Source of the DNA: Patescibacteria group bacterium UBA1370
GTDB lineage: Bacteria; Patescibacteriota; Microgenomatia; UBA1400; PJMF01
NCBI GenBank assembly: GCA_002306315.1
Contig: DBRK01000024.1
Location: 1 to 37,369 of the forward strand
Direction: 5' to 3'
DNA: 37,369 nt
Shown: piece by piece, positions 14,984 to 22,757 of the stretch
How the letters are laid out: the number at the start of each line of letters is the position of its first letter
Numbering within the stretch: the first letter of the stretch is position 1
Position numbers and translations under genes: made by a program
The notes under the pieces: model-generated
What the model was told of the DNA's origin: nothing
The model's database searches: none
The model's input: the letters and a program-made list of their open reading frames with translations, nothing else

Positions 14984-16141
14984 ATGCTGCTGATGAAAAG
15001 AAAATATTCAATCATCTTAGTCTGTTTGGTGACTGTGGCAGCAGCTGCAGTTGCAACGCTGGTGCAGGCTTCATTTTTTGATCAGCTGTCAGAAAAATAT
15101 AGAGGGACTAATTCTCAAAGCCAACAGGCGAATATCATAGTTGAAGAAATCAAACGCAGTCAAGCAAACACGACTGCTGAACCGGTTGCCGAACCTGCTG
15201 AAGAAACAGAAATTCCCCAGGCTGTTCTCTTAGAGGGCGGCAGCCATGCTTTTCAAACTTTTAATAACTGCGGACCGGCTTCATTAAGTATGGCTTTGTC
15301 ATACTTTGGAACCACCATCTCTCAACAAGAATTAGGCTGGGAACTGAGGCCTTATCAAAATCCACAGGGAAATAATGATGATAAATCAGTAACTCTCACA
15401 GAGCTGGCAGCAAAGGCAGAAGATTTAGGGTTTAGCACTTTTCATTATCCCGCCGGTGACATCGAGACCTTGGAGCGATTGTTGGCAGCCGGTTTGCCGG
15501 TGATTACCAGAACCTGGTTGAAGCCAGGAGAAGACATCGGCCATTACCGGGTGATAAAAGGTTATGATCGCAGCAAGGGAATAATCATTCAGGATGATTC
15601 GCTCCAGGGCAAAGATATCAGTTATCAATACCAGGATTTTCTTGAATTGTGGCAGGCTTTCAACTATGAATTTCTGGTTCTAGCCAAAGCTGATCAGGTA
15701 GATGAAGTGGAAAAAATTCTAGGCAGACATGAAGATAAACAAGCATGGACTCGGGCATTGGCGCTGGCGGATGAACAACTCATCCAGAATCCTCAAGATA
15801 TTTACGCCCAGTTTAACAAAACTGTCGCATATTATTATCTGGGTCAATATCAGCAAGCTGTTGCACACTTTGAGAGAATAGAAAGCAAATTGCCGCCGCG
15901 AATGCTGTGGTACCAATTGGAACCAATCTTGGCTTATTACCGGTTGGGTGATTACCAGCGGGTTACGGAGTTGGTAACCAGGATTCTCAACAATCATAAT
16001 CAGGCATACTCAGAATTGCACTTTTTATTAGCTCGGATTTATGAAAGTACCGGCCGAACTAGAGAAGCTCAGACTGCTTTTGACCAGGCAGTTCGCTATA
16101 ACTCTAGCAACTATTGGCGGGCAAATTTAAGTGATATTTAG
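14984..16141 (+). CDS. membrane-anchored C39-like cysteine peptidase with TPR repeats
   Basis: The 385-residue protein begins with a signal/anchor helix. Residues about 83-225 form a C39-like papain-fold domain: F-N-N-C-G-P-A-S-L with catalytic Cys96, and G-H-Y-R-V-I-K-G-Y-D with His187, followed by a D-D-S region that can supply the third residue. Residues about 240-380 form tetratricopeptide-like helical repeats (Y-L-G-Q-Y-Q-Q-A-V-A-H-F, Y-R-L-G-D-Y-Q-R-V, R-T-R-E-A-Q-T-A-F). C39 domains cleave leader peptides at Gly-Gly-type sites when attached to ABC exporters; this free-standing secreted version may process or bind other exported peptides. The N-terminus M-L-L-M-K-R-K offers two ATGs (14984 and 14993). 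Confidence 0.85.
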   Translation: MLLMKRKYSIILVCLVTVAAAAVATLVQASFFDQLSEKYRGTNSQSQQANIIVEEIKRSQANTTAEPVAEPAEETEIPQAVLLEGGSHAFQTFNNCGPASLSMALSYFGTTISQQELGWELRPYQNPQGNNDDKSVTLTELAAKAEDLGFSTFHYPAGDIETLERLLAAGLPVITRTWLKPGEDIGHYRVIKGYDRSKGIIIQDDSLQGKDISYQYQDFLELWQAFNYEFLVLAKADQVDEVEKILGRHEDKQAWTRALALADEQLIQNPQDIYAQFNKTVAYYYLGQYQQAVAHFERIESKLPPRMLWYQLEPILAYYRLGDYQRVTELVTRILNNHNQAYSELHFLLARIYESTGRTREAQTAFDQAVRYNSSNYWRANLSDI

Positions 16142-16208
16142 GGAAAATCACTCAGCCAGACAAAAAAATTCTTACCATTTTCTAACGTTTGCACGCTGCC
16201 GTCCCCAT

Positions 16209-16214
16209 TATAAT
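16209..16214 (+). promoter_or_regulatory. perfect -10 hexamer 8 bases before hydrolase start
   Basis: TATAAT at 16209-16214 ends 8 bases before ATG 16223. The nearest -35-like TTGCAC (16189-16194) has a short 14-base spacer. There is no Shine-Dalgarno, consistent with a leaderless mRNA. Confidence 0.45.
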
Positions 16215-16222
16215 GTCCGAGT

Positions 16223-17284
16223 ATGTTCAGAAGGTTCAGTTCAAAAATCCTGCTTGCATTAGTGTTGATTGCTGCCAGTTTAATTGGAGTGGCAGCCTAT
16301 CAGAGATTAAATTATTCTGAAGAAATTAGTTCCATTATTGATACGGGTGGCGAACAATCTCAGGCTGAAGATGATGCAGCACAGCTGGCTTATGAAGAAT
16401 TGACAATCCCTTACTTGCGAGCCCGCGAGTACCAAAGCTCACTGAGTGATATAAAAATTTATCAGGAAAAAGGCACTTATACATCATTTTTAACCTCCTA
16501 CGAATCGGACGGATTAACGATTAATGGCTTGTTGACGAAACCAGCCGGAGAAATGCCAGCGGAAGGCTGGCCGGCTGTGGTTTTTGTTCATGGTTACATT
16601 CCCCCTGCCCAGTATCAAACCACTACTCGCTATGGTGATTATGTTGATTATTTGGCCAGCAGAGGCTTGGTAGTCTTTAAGATTGATTTGCGCGGCCACG
16701 GGAGTTCCAAAGGCACTACCAATGGCGCATATTACTCCAGCGATTACATCGTGGACACTCTCAATGCCGTGGCCGCGCTTGCCAATGCCGATTTTGTAAA
16801 TGAGAAAAAAATCGGCTTGTGGGGTCACAGCATGGCGGGCAATGTAGTCTTGCGGAGCATGGCTGCCAAACCGGAGCTGGGGGCGGCAGTGATTTGGGCA
16901 GGAGCTGGTTTCACCTATAACGACTTGCAAAAATATGGCATTAGTGACAATTCTTACAGGCGTCCGACTGACAACAGCCAACGCCAGCGGTTCCGGGATG
17001 GTTTGATTGCATCACACGGCCACTTTGACCAGGCAAACATTTTTTGGCAGCAGGTTTCCCCGGTCAACTATCTGGGAGATCTCCAAGGTGCTATTCAACT
17101 ACATCATGCCGCAGATGATAGCGTGGTAAATATTGGTTACAGTCGTGATCTGCGCCAACTGTTGGCTGAAGCGGGCGTTCGCCACCAATTTTTTGAGTAT
17201 GCCAATGGAGGTCACAATATCAATAATGGCAATTTTGGCATAGCAATGCAGAGGACGGTCGAGTTTTTCCAGGAAAATTTGTAG
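16223..17284 (+). CDS. membrane-anchored alpha/beta hydrolase, S9/dienelactone-hydrolase-like
   Basis: The 353-residue protein has one N-terminal membrane helix (about 9-27) followed by an extracytoplasmic alpha/beta hydrolase. The oxyanion strand is V-V-F-V-H-G-Y, followed by D-L-R-G-H-G-S-S. The nucleophile elbow is G-H-S-M-A-G with Ser203 (Ala in place of the usual last Gly), the acid is Asp298 or Asp299 in H-A-A-D-D-S-V, and the base is His331 in G-G-H-N-I. Such enzymes cleave esters or peptides, and this one acts outside the membrane. The substrate is not predictable. It stands alone between the C39-like and YedK genes with its own promoter. Confidence 0.9.
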   Translation: MFRRFSSKILLALVLIAASLIGVAAYQRLNYSEEISSIIDTGGEQSQAEDDAAQLAYEELTIPYLRAREYQSSLSDIKIYQEKGTYTSFLTSYESDGLTINGLLTKPAGEMPAEGWPAVVFVHGYIPPAQYQTTTRYGDYVDYLASRGLVVFKIDLRGHGSSKGTTNGAYYSSDYIVDTLNAVAALANADFVNEKKIGLWGHSMAGNVVLRSMAAKPELGAAVIWAGAGFTYNDLQKYGISDNSYRRPTDNSQRQRFRDGLIASHGHFDQANIFWQQVSPVNYLGDLQGAIQLHHAADDSVVNIGYSRDLRQLLAEAGVRHQFFEYANGGHNINNGNFGIAMQRTVEFFQENL

Positions 17285-17317
17285 TCTTTGGGAAGAATTT
17301 GGCCATCGTGGGCGGTT

Positions 17318-17326
17318 TGCTAGAAT
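17318..17326 (+). promoter_or_regulatory. extended -10 of yedK-like gene
   Basis: TGC-TAGAAT (17318-17326) ends 6 bases before ATG 17333, with a TTGGCC -35-like element at 17299-17304 (16-base spacer). No Shine-Dalgarno is present. Confidence 0.45.
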
Positions 17327-17332
17327 GGAAAT

Positions 17333-17995
17333 ATGTGTGGCGGATATACATTCATTCCTGGAGAAGGTTTTCTGAACAGGTTTGAAATAGCGGGTCACCC
17401 CTACGAAACACTTCCCAGAAATTTCAATGTCCGTCCGGGGGCAGTAATGCCGGTAGTGATCCGTGAGGATGACAAGAATTATTTAATGCCCATGAAATGG
17501 GGCTTAGTACCGCCGTGGGCAGATGATCCGGATATCGGCTATAGAATGATTAACGCCCGCGCGGAAACAATCGCCGAAAAAGCTAGCTACAGAGGTCCAT
17601 TTAGACGGTCCCGCTGCATAGTGCCAGCTAGCGGTTTTTATGAATGGAAAGCCTTAGCCGGTGGCAAAACGCCCTATTATTTCCGTTCCGCGCCAGACGA
17701 TATGTTGGCTCTGGCCGGTCTCTATGAAATTGCTTATACCAAAGATCAATCAAAGTTGATGACCTACACCATAATTACCCGTGATGCTGATGAAACTGCC
17801 AAACCCATCCATGACCGCATGCCGGTGATTCTTGATAAAAAGGCGGAAAGTATATGGCTGGATGAAGAGGTAAAGGAAGCACAGTTGCAGCAGTTGTTAG
17901 CACGAGACTCAGGGGTAGAACTTGAAGTTTACGAGGTTTCTAAGAAAGTAAATCACGCAGCGAATAACTGGCCTGAGTTAATAAATCCGGTATAG
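17333..17995 (+). CDS. yedK: SOS response-associated peptidase (YedK/HMCES)
   Basis: The 220-residue protein is a full-length YedK/HMCES (SRAP) protein. After Met removal Cys2 (M-C-G-G-Y) becomes N-terminal and forms the thiazolidine crosslink to abasic sites in single-stranded DNA. Other active-site residues are Asn in M-I-N-A-R-A-E-T, Glu104 in F-Y-E-W and His160 in P-I-H-D-R-M-P-V-I-L. The protein shields abasic sites in single-stranded DNA from nucleases and error-prone bypass. It is cytoplasmic. No LexA-like box is evident upstream. A strong terminator follows. Confidence 0.96.
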   Translation: MCGGYTFIPGEGFLNRFEIAGHPYETLPRNFNVRPGAVMPVVIREDDKNYLMPMKWGLVPPWADDPDIGYRMINARAETIAEKASYRGPFRRSRCIVPASGFYEWKALAGGKTPYYFRSAPDDMLALAGLYEIAYTKDQSKLMTYTIITRDADETAKPIHDRMPVILDKKAESIWLDEEVKEAQLQQLLARDSGVELEVYEVSKKVNHAANNWPELINPV

Positions 17996-17998
17996 GCA

Positions 17999-18030
17999 CA
18001 AAAACACAGGCATTACAGCCTGTGTTTTTG
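17999..18030. terminator. bidirectional rho-independent terminator
   Basis: A perfect 13-bp stem (17999-18011 with 18018-18030) with an ATTACA loop ends in T5 on the plus strand and equally in T5 on the minus strand. It sits between the converging yedK and KGG-repeat genes and serves both. Confidence 0.88.
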
Positions 18031-18049
18031 TTTGCAGAAAGATAAGTTT

Positions 18050-18274
18050 TTAGCTGTTATCCGAACCCATCTTGCCGCCGCCATGGCTGGCCTTGCCGCC
18101 TTCTCGGGCTACCCGCTCGCGGGTTGCCTTGTCTGCGGCTTCGAGACCTCGCTCGTCATGCTGAGCTTGGCCACCTTTGCGACCTGCTTCTTCCCGGCTC
18201 ATCTTTCCGGAATCAGATTGATTCATATCCTGAGCATTGGATTTGCCCATTCCCTTGTTTTTATTCCCTGTCAT
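18050..18274 (-). CDS. KGG-repeat stress-induced protein
   Basis: The 74-residue, highly charged and disordered protein carries the KGG/Con-10 repeat signature twice: R-K-G-G-Q-A-Q-H-D and R-E-G-G-K-A-S-H-G-G-G-K, after M-S-R-E-E-A-G. Proteins of this family (E. coli YciG, B. subtilis GsiB, fungal Con-10) accumulate on starvation, heat or desiccation. An AAAGGG Shine-Dalgarno precedes the ATG. Upstream, two short inverted repeats overlap the likely -10 (TATAAA), so repression or stress control is possible. A second KGG protein is encoded at 20226-20453. Confidence 0.9.
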   Translation of the reverse strand: MTGNKNKGMGKSNAQDMNQSDSGKMSREEAGRKGGQAQHDERGLEAADKATRERVAREGGKASHGGGKMGSDNS

Positions 18275-18288
18275 AAGTCCCTTTCTTT

Positions 18289-18316
18289 GACAGTTATTTA
18301 TACTGTCTGCACAGAC
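18289..18316. promoter_or_regulatory. two overlapping inverted repeats at the KGG-gene promoter
   Basis: GACAGT-N7-ACTGTC (18289-18307) encloses a minus-strand TATAAA, and GTCTG-CA-CAGAC (18305-18316) overlaps its end. Their position about 15 bases upstream of the gene's start codon suits an operator. The regulator is unknown. Confidence 0.35.
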
Positions 18317-18456
18317 TAAAGAATGGAAGTCAGATTTGTTTGGCAGTTACGTGAGGAAACTACATGCTCTGGACCAAATAAAACATTATCAGTTTTCATT
18401 GATTTACAAGAAAAAATATGACATCATTATGAAAGTAGCAGCTATTTAAGGAATGC

Positions 18457-18780
18457 ATGACAGACACAGTCAAGGCTGAGGACAAATCACTCAACACCGG
18501 TATGGCGGTGGTGGCCTATCTCATCTTCTTCATCCCGCTTCTCACCGATGCCAAAGATGATCCATATGTCAAATTTCATACCAAACAAGGTGTTGTTCTC
18601 TTTATTGCTTGGGTGGTTACCTGGATTGTAGGTATAATTCCGCTCATCGGTTGGTTGCTCGGTTTTCTGGCTAGTATCGGTTTGCTTGTGCTGATGCTCA
18701 TTGGCATCATCAATGCCTTGCAAGGCCAGAAGAAAGAGCTGCCGGTAATTGGCAAATACGCAGGCTCAATTAAGATCTAG
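18457..18780 (+). CDS. DUF4870 small membrane protein
   Basis: The 107-residue protein matches DUF4870: M-A-V-V-A-Y-L-I-F-F-I-P-L, then V-K-F-H-T-K-Q-G-V-V-L, two closely spaced hydrophobic helices with I-I-P-L-I-G-W, and a short helical ending I-I-N-A-L-Q-G-Q. The F-H-x-x-Q-G motif is typical of this Tic20-like family, whose biological role is not settled. It has three to four membrane segments. AAGGA lies 4 bases before the ATG. It appears to be transcribed alone. Confidence 0.92.
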   Translation: MTDTVKAEDKSLNTGMAVVAYLIFFIPLLTDAKDDPYVKFHTKQGVVLFIAWVVTWIVGIIPLIGWLLGFLASIGLLVLMLIGIINALQGQKKELPVIGKYAGSIKI

Positions 18781-18958
18781 AAAATTAGGAGATCTGCATT
18801 ATCAACAGATCCGGCTAGTTAAATATAGCTGTATTTTCTTTTTGTGTCATTTATCCTTTCTTAAAGGATGAGTGAGTGGCTGCATTATTTTCCCGATAAG
18901 GAAGACCGCAACTGGTTCAATGTTGGCATCGGTGTTTCTGGAAACTTGCACTTAACCG

Positions 18959-18964
18959 TATAAT
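18959..18964 (+). promoter_or_regulatory. -10 hexamer upstream of hflX
   Basis: A perfect TATAAT ends 22 bases before ATG 18987 (or 4 bases before the alternative TTG 18969). No clear -35 is visible. Confidence 0.45.
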
Positions 18965-18986
18965 AATCTTGATATCAATCAGGATT

Positions 18987-20099
18987 ATGCAGAATATTTC
19001 CGCTCAACCAAGGTTTTTGCTCCTTCAAGTTATCGATCCCCATTATCATCAGCAAGAAGCGCTCCGCAACATGACCGAGCTTAATTCTTTAGTGGCGACT
19101 TTTGGTGGGAAGGTGGCTGCACAAGCAGTCCAGCATCGCGTCAAACCGGATCGCGCTACTTATGTTGGCAGCGGCAAGGTGGAATGGTTGAAAGAGAAAG
19201 TAAAAGAAAAAAAGATTGATGTGGTAGTGCTTAACGACATTGTTAACTCCGGCCAATTGTTTCGGCTGGAGCGCATGCTATGGGCAGTGAACCCCAGAAT
19301 AGCTGTTTGGGATCGGATAGACCTGACTCTTAACATTTTTGACAAACATGCCCAGTCCAAAGAGGCTAAGCTGCAAATCGAGCTAGCGCGGATTGAACAT
19401 CAGGGACCGCGGATTTTTGGGTTGGGGCGAACAGAATTATCAAGGCAGGGCGCAGGTATTGGTACCAGGGGCATTGGTGAAACCAATATTGAGCGTGAGC
19501 GGCGAGTGATTAAGCACAGAAAAAACAAGATTCTTAAGGAATTGAAGGCATTGCAGAAACAGCAGCAGACGCGGGTGGAGCAGCGTCGCAGTCGAGGACT
19601 GAAAACAGCAGCCTTAATCGGATACACCAGCGCCGGCAAAACATCTCTCTTCAATGCCTTGTCAGGAAAAAATAAGAAGTCACATCAGTCTTTATTTACG
19701 ACTTTGGATAGCGTGGTTGGCCATCTGGCTCCCAGGGAGCGTAGTGGTGACATCATTATTTCAGACACAATTGGTTTTATTGAAAACTTACCACCGGCTT
19801 TAATCAACACTTTTCGTTCAACGCTGATGGAAACTCTGAATGCCGATGTATTACTGCATGTAGTTGATATTGCTGATGCCAAGATGGAAAGGAAAATCCG
19901 GGTAGTAAATGAAGTGTTGGAGAGTTTGGATGCAACTGAGCAACCGGTGATGATTTTCAATAAAATTGACCTCATTCCAGCGAGTCGTTTGGCCAAAATG
20001 CGCCGCCGCTACTCAGGTAAGCAAGTCTTTTTTGTTTCTGCTGCTACCGGCGATGGCATCAGCGAACTAAAGACTAGGTTGGAGGCAACGCTGAATTGA
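18987..20099 (+). CDS. hflX: ribosome-associated GTPase HflX
   Basis: The 370-residue protein has the HflX N-terminal domain (T-Y-V-G-S-G-K-V-E-W-L, V-V-L-N-D, I-A-V-W-D-R-I-D-L-T-L-N-I-F, A-Q-S-K-E-A-K-L-Q-I-E-L-A), a coiled linker (G-I-G-E-T-N-I-E-R-E-R-R), and a GTPase domain with G1 G-Y-T-S-A-G-K-T-S, G3 D-T-I-G-F-I, and G4 N-K-I-D. HflX splits stalled or hibernating 70S ribosomes after heat or antibiotic stress. I chose ATG 18987; a TTG at 18969 is also in frame. TATAAT at 18959-18964 is the likely -10. Confidence 0.95.
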   Translation: MQNISAQPRFLLLQVIDPHYHQQEALRNMTELNSLVATFGGKVAAQAVQHRVKPDRATYVGSGKVEWLKEKVKEKKIDVVVLNDIVNSGQLFRLERMLWAVNPRIAVWDRIDLTLNIFDKHAQSKEAKLQIELARIEHQGPRIFGLGRTELSRQGAGIGTRGIGETNIERERRVIKHRKNKILKELKALQKQQQTRVEQRRSRGLKTAALIGYTSAGKTSLFNALSGKNKKSHQSLFTTLDSVVGHLAPRERSGDIIISDTIGFIENLPPALINTFRSTLMETLNADVLLHVVDIADAKMERKIRVVNEVLESLDATEQPVMIFNKIDLIPASRLAKMRRRYSGKQVFFVSAATGDGISELKTRLEATLN

Positions 20100-20225
20100 T
20101 GGCAGTATAGAGACAGTTTTCCCGCTTTACCACATTCTTGCAATATTTTCACTTCACTCACCATTAAGTGCAGTAATTTAGTAACACTAATAAGTACTAC
20201 CAAATTAAGAAAGGTGGTGAGCATC

Positions 20226-20453
20226 ATGGCAGAAAGCAAGGGCAAGGGTTGGCACGGCGACCCTCAGGGTCATGCCAAAGCAGGTAGGATGAGCTCGGGC
20301 AAGTTTAAGCCAGGAAGCGATCGGGCGCGAATGGCTGGCAAAAAGGGTGGCCAAGCAGCGCAAAAAGGCCGAGGTCACAAGTTAACTAAAGAAGAACGCG
20401 CCCGCGGAGGCCGCAATTCACGAAGCGGTGGACGCAAGCGCGCAGAAGCCTAG
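20226..20453 (+). CDS. second KGG-repeat stress protein
   Basis: The 75-residue basic, disordered protein has K-K-G-G-Q-A-A-Q-K-G-R-G and a final A-R-G-G-R-N-S-R-S-G-G-R, with H-A-K-A-G-R-M-S near the start, matching the KGG/Con-10 style. Its excess of Lys and Arg would allow nucleic-acid binding, but that is inference. ATG 20226 is preceded by AGGTGG with 8 bases spacing; a GTG at 20214 lies inside that ribosome site and is rejected. Confidence 0.85.
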   Translation: MAESKGKGWHGDPQGHAKAGRMSSGKFKPGSDRARMAGKKGGQAAQKGRGHKLTKEERARGGRNSRSGGRKRAEA

Positions 20454-20489
20454 AAATTCAGCTCAACTGAGGGATATAACTTATTGTCA

Positions 20490-21077
20490 TTAGAAATTAT
20501 CGGGGCGTTTCATTTTCACCGGGTGAACGAGGGCAGCTAAAGCGGGCTTATGAACATGCCCGCCTAGGCTGTTTTTGGAGGTGACTTGCGGCGTTTTCAT
20601 GGACCGATCAGCTGCAGTTCCCGAACTGAGAATTGTCTCAGTCACGGCAATCGCTTTGGGCAGGGCTTTCTTTAACAGTTTCTCTTCCTCCATTCCTAGT
20701 GAAATTGTAATTTCAAAACTACCCCGTGCTGCCACATTCCAATCCCAACTGGTGTTGCCTTTATAGAGAGCTTCGTTGGCGCCAGCAGCGATGGCTTCCT
20801 TGCACAAAAAATCAAGCAGCATATGTTCAAAGAGATGACCGATTTCGGTATCACGGACTTCCTTGCGAAAAGGCAAATTTTCTTCATTGAAACACTTGGT
20901 TTTCAGGACTGTTGGGCAGTGCAGCTTGAGGAGAGCAGTAGTTTTCGGTAGGCGGCGGGTGGTTACATGCGCCGAGTTAACCTGCATTGTTATCAGAGTA
21001 GAATCTTGCAAAACACTGACATTGAGATCAAACAGGGCAGAGGAATAGGAATGGCGCAGGGCAGGCTTCCGGGACAT
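20490..21077 (-). CDS. protein resembling the N-terminal domain of cyanophycin synthetase (tentative)
   Basis: From ATG 21077 the protein has 195 residues; a TTG at 21128 would add 17. The middle reads E-I-G-H-L-F-E-H-M-L-L-D-F-L followed by Y-K-G-N-T-S-W-D-W and G-S-F-E-I-T-I-S-L. This H-L-x-E-H ... G-x-T-x-W ... G-x-F/Y-x-I pattern resembles the N-terminal domain of cyanophycin-synthetase-like proteins, but no ATP-grasp or Mur-ligase domain follows, so it cannot be a complete synthetase. There is no signal peptide. A -10-like AATACT lies 7 bases before the ATG. The function is unknown and the family link is weak. Confidence 0.6.
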   Translation of the reverse strand: MSRKPALRHSYSSALFDLNVSVLQDSTLITMQVNSAHVTTRRLPKTTALLKLHCPTVLKTKCFNEENLPFRKEVRDTEIGHLFEHMLLDFLCKEAIAAGANEALYKGNTSWDWNVAARGSFEITISLGMEEEKLLKKALPKAIAVTETILSSGTAADRSMKTPQVTSKNSLGGHVHKPALAALVHPVKMKRPDNF

Positions 21078-21084
21078 AGTGGAG

Positions 21085-21090
21085 AGTATT
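21085..21090 (-). promoter_or_regulatory. -10-like hexamer close to start codon
   Basis: On the minus strand AATACT (21085-21090) ends 7 bases before ATG 21077. An upstream TTGCAT is spaced by 19 bases. No Shine-Dalgarno is seen. Confidence 0.3.
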
Positions 21091-21228
21091 TTCTCACCCT
21101 GCCGAATATATGCAAGGGGTAAGAACAATGTAAGAAATAGTTGGCAGCATGGCTACTCAATTCCAACCACTTTCATATCTTATCCTCACAGACACGCGCT
21201 ATAAAAAATCAATTACCGAAAGGAAAAT

Positions 21229-21606
21229 ATGGCAAGAGTCAGAAAAGAAACAACTGTTACCGATATTCCAGATCAGAATGTGGTCTACACCACTCAGGAT
21301 GAAGTCCATCCTTACAGCACCTTGTTTCAGATTCTAAATTTGATCTTGGGATTTATCTCTGGCGTGCTCTTGCTGCGCTTTATACTGCTTATGACCGGCG
21401 CCAACCCAGCCGCCGGCTTTGTGCAGTTGATATATCAGGTTTCCAGTATCTTTATGGCGCCTTTCCGCTTCATATTCCCCAGCACAGCCGCCGGCGGCTC
21501 AGTATTTGACTGGTCGATCTTGGTAGCCATAGCCGGTTATTATCTTCTGTTTTATCTGCTGAAACAGCTGGTAATTGTTCTGTACACTGCTGATACTGCA
21601 AACTAG
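21229..21606 (+). CDS. YggT family membrane protein
   Basis: The 125-residue protein has a soluble N-terminus of about 30 residues and three hydrophobic stretches. It shows YggT features: L-R-F-I-L-L-M-T-G-A-N-P-A-A-G-F, I-Y-Q-V-S-S-I-F-M-A-P-F-R, and a final hydrophobic pair. YggT-family proteins are small integral membrane proteins linked to cell division, osmotic stress and plastid nucleoid organisation, without a fixed biochemical role. AAAGGA lies 4 bases before the ATG and a TATAAA at 21200-21205 is a plausible -10. Confidence 0.88.
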   Translation: MARVRKETTVTDIPDQNVVYTTQDEVHPYSTLFQILNLILGFISGVLLLRFILLMTGANPAAGFVQLIYQVSSIFMAPFRFIFPSTAAGGSVFDWSILVAIAGYYLLFYLLKQLVIVLYTADTAN

Positions 21607-21720
21607 CTGGCGGCAACCGGTATATATAGTGTGATACAGGGCACAATTGCATATTTACTTGCATAAGGGATTGCGTTATTCTTAGATTTCAAAACTAAAT
21701 TTCGAGAGGGAAGCCAAAAC

Positions 21721-22248
21721 ATGAACGGCGAGCAAAACAACACAAACAAACTTATCATTGGCGCCTTGGCAGTAGTTCTACTAGTTGCAGCTGGGGTTTG
21801 GGCGCTCAGATCACGTGGCAACGATGACTTAACATCACCACTCGAGGAAGAGCCCGCTGAAGATACATTGACCAATCAACCTGATATTGTCCCTGATGTA
21901 GTCAGTTCTCCCGACTCAGTTGCAGATCCGGATGCCGAGGATATGGCTGGTGGAACGAGCGAACTGGCAATTGTAGATGTTGTCCTGGAGGCAGGCAGTT
22001 ATTACTATGAGCCTAACGTTATCCGCGTCCGCCAGGGCGACCGAGTCAGAATCACCATGAGTGCAGTCGATATGATGCACGATTTTAATATCGACGAGCT
22101 GGATTTATCCATTCCCATTACCCCATCAGGTCAAAGCAATAGCGTTGAGTTCATTGCTGAAGAGACTGGTGAGTTCACTTTCTATTGTTCCGTCAGCGAC
22201 CATCGCTCCCGAGGCCAGACAGGTACATTGATTGTCGAACCACAGTAA
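21721..22248 (+). CDS. membrane-anchored cupredoxin with probable axial Gln
   Basis: The 175-residue protein has an N-terminal membrane helix (about 11-29), an acidic linker (33-80) and a cupredoxin domain (84-175). Copper ligands by position are His120 (M-M-H-D-F), Cys156 and His161 (F-Y-C-S-V-S-D-H). The usual axial Met, five residues after this His, is Gln166 here, as in stellacyanin. The domain sits outside the membrane and would carry electrons or bind copper. No oxidase or electron partner is encoded beside it. The start follows a GAGAGGG sequence. The cupredoxin fold is secure; the ligand interpretation is inferred from spacing. Confidence 0.9.
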   Translation: MNGEQNNTNKLIIGALAVVLLVAAGVWALRSRGNDDLTSPLEEEPAEDTLTNQPDIVPDVVSSPDSVADPDAEDMAGGTSELAIVDVVLEAGSYYYEPNVIRVRQGDRVRITMSAVDMMHDFNIDELDLSIPITPSGQSNSVEFIAEETGEFTFYCSVSDHRSRGQTGTLIVEPQ

Positions 22249-22331
22249 GGTATTGCATTTGAGTTTGTTTCATACCGGTATTGTTTAAGCGGTATTTCCC
22301 CGTACATCTATTTATTGTGCCTAAGTGAGTT

Positions 22332-22340
22332 TGGTAATAT
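22332..22340 (+). promoter_or_regulatory. extended -10 of LiaI/LiaF-like operon
   Basis: TGG-TAATAT (22332-22340) ends 9 bases before ATG 22350. TTGTGC at 22315-22320 is a possible -35 with a short 14-base spacer. No Shine-Dalgarno is present. Confidence 0.4.
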
Positions 22341-22349
22341 ACTTCAAAT

Positions 22350-22757
22350 ATGACAGCCAAACGCGCCGCCAAACACCCTGAAACCGAACCGGATCTCGAA
22401 GTCTTTGGTGAGACCTGGCATCAAGGTGGACAACATGAATCACCGGGAGTAACCGGCGGGCTGTTTTTCATTTTTATCGGTACTGTTCTCTTGCTCAATT
22501 CTTTGGGATTGGTTCCTTGGGGCATTTGGAGCGAAGTAGTCAAGCTCTGGCCGCTGCTGATGATACTCATTGGATTCCAGATATTGCTAGGCAAGAGTAG
22601 AGTGAGCAGAGTGATAATGACCATTCTCAGTTTGCTGATGTTTGCCACCGTTATTGGGATTGTGCTCTTTGATTATTTTCCAGCGGCAATTCAGTCAATT
22701 TTGCCTCAGGAAATTCACACTTACATCATTTTCCTGAAAGGAGTGCTTCATGAGTAG
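22350..22757 (+). CDS. LiaI/DUF5668-like membrane protein
   Basis: The 135-residue protein has a polar N-terminus (about 30 residues) and the LiaI/LiaF transmembrane-region pattern: G-x-x-x-G-L-F-F-I-F-I-G-x-x-L-L-L-N-S-L-G, then L-W-P-L-L-M-I-L-I-G-F-Q-I-L-L-G, then two more hydrophobic stretches. Related domains occur in envelope-stress proteins that respond to cell-wall antibiotics. The gene overlaps the next by 8 bases, so the two are co-translated and probably form a membrane pair. No LiaRS two-component system is encoded nearby. Confidence 0.82.
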   Translation: MTAKRAAKHPETEPDLEVFGETWHQGGQHESPGVTGGLFFIFIGTVLLLNSLGLVPWGIWSEVVKLWPLLMILIGFQILLGKSRVSRVIMTILSLLMFATVIGIVLFDYFPAAIQSILPQEIHTYIIFLKGVLHE

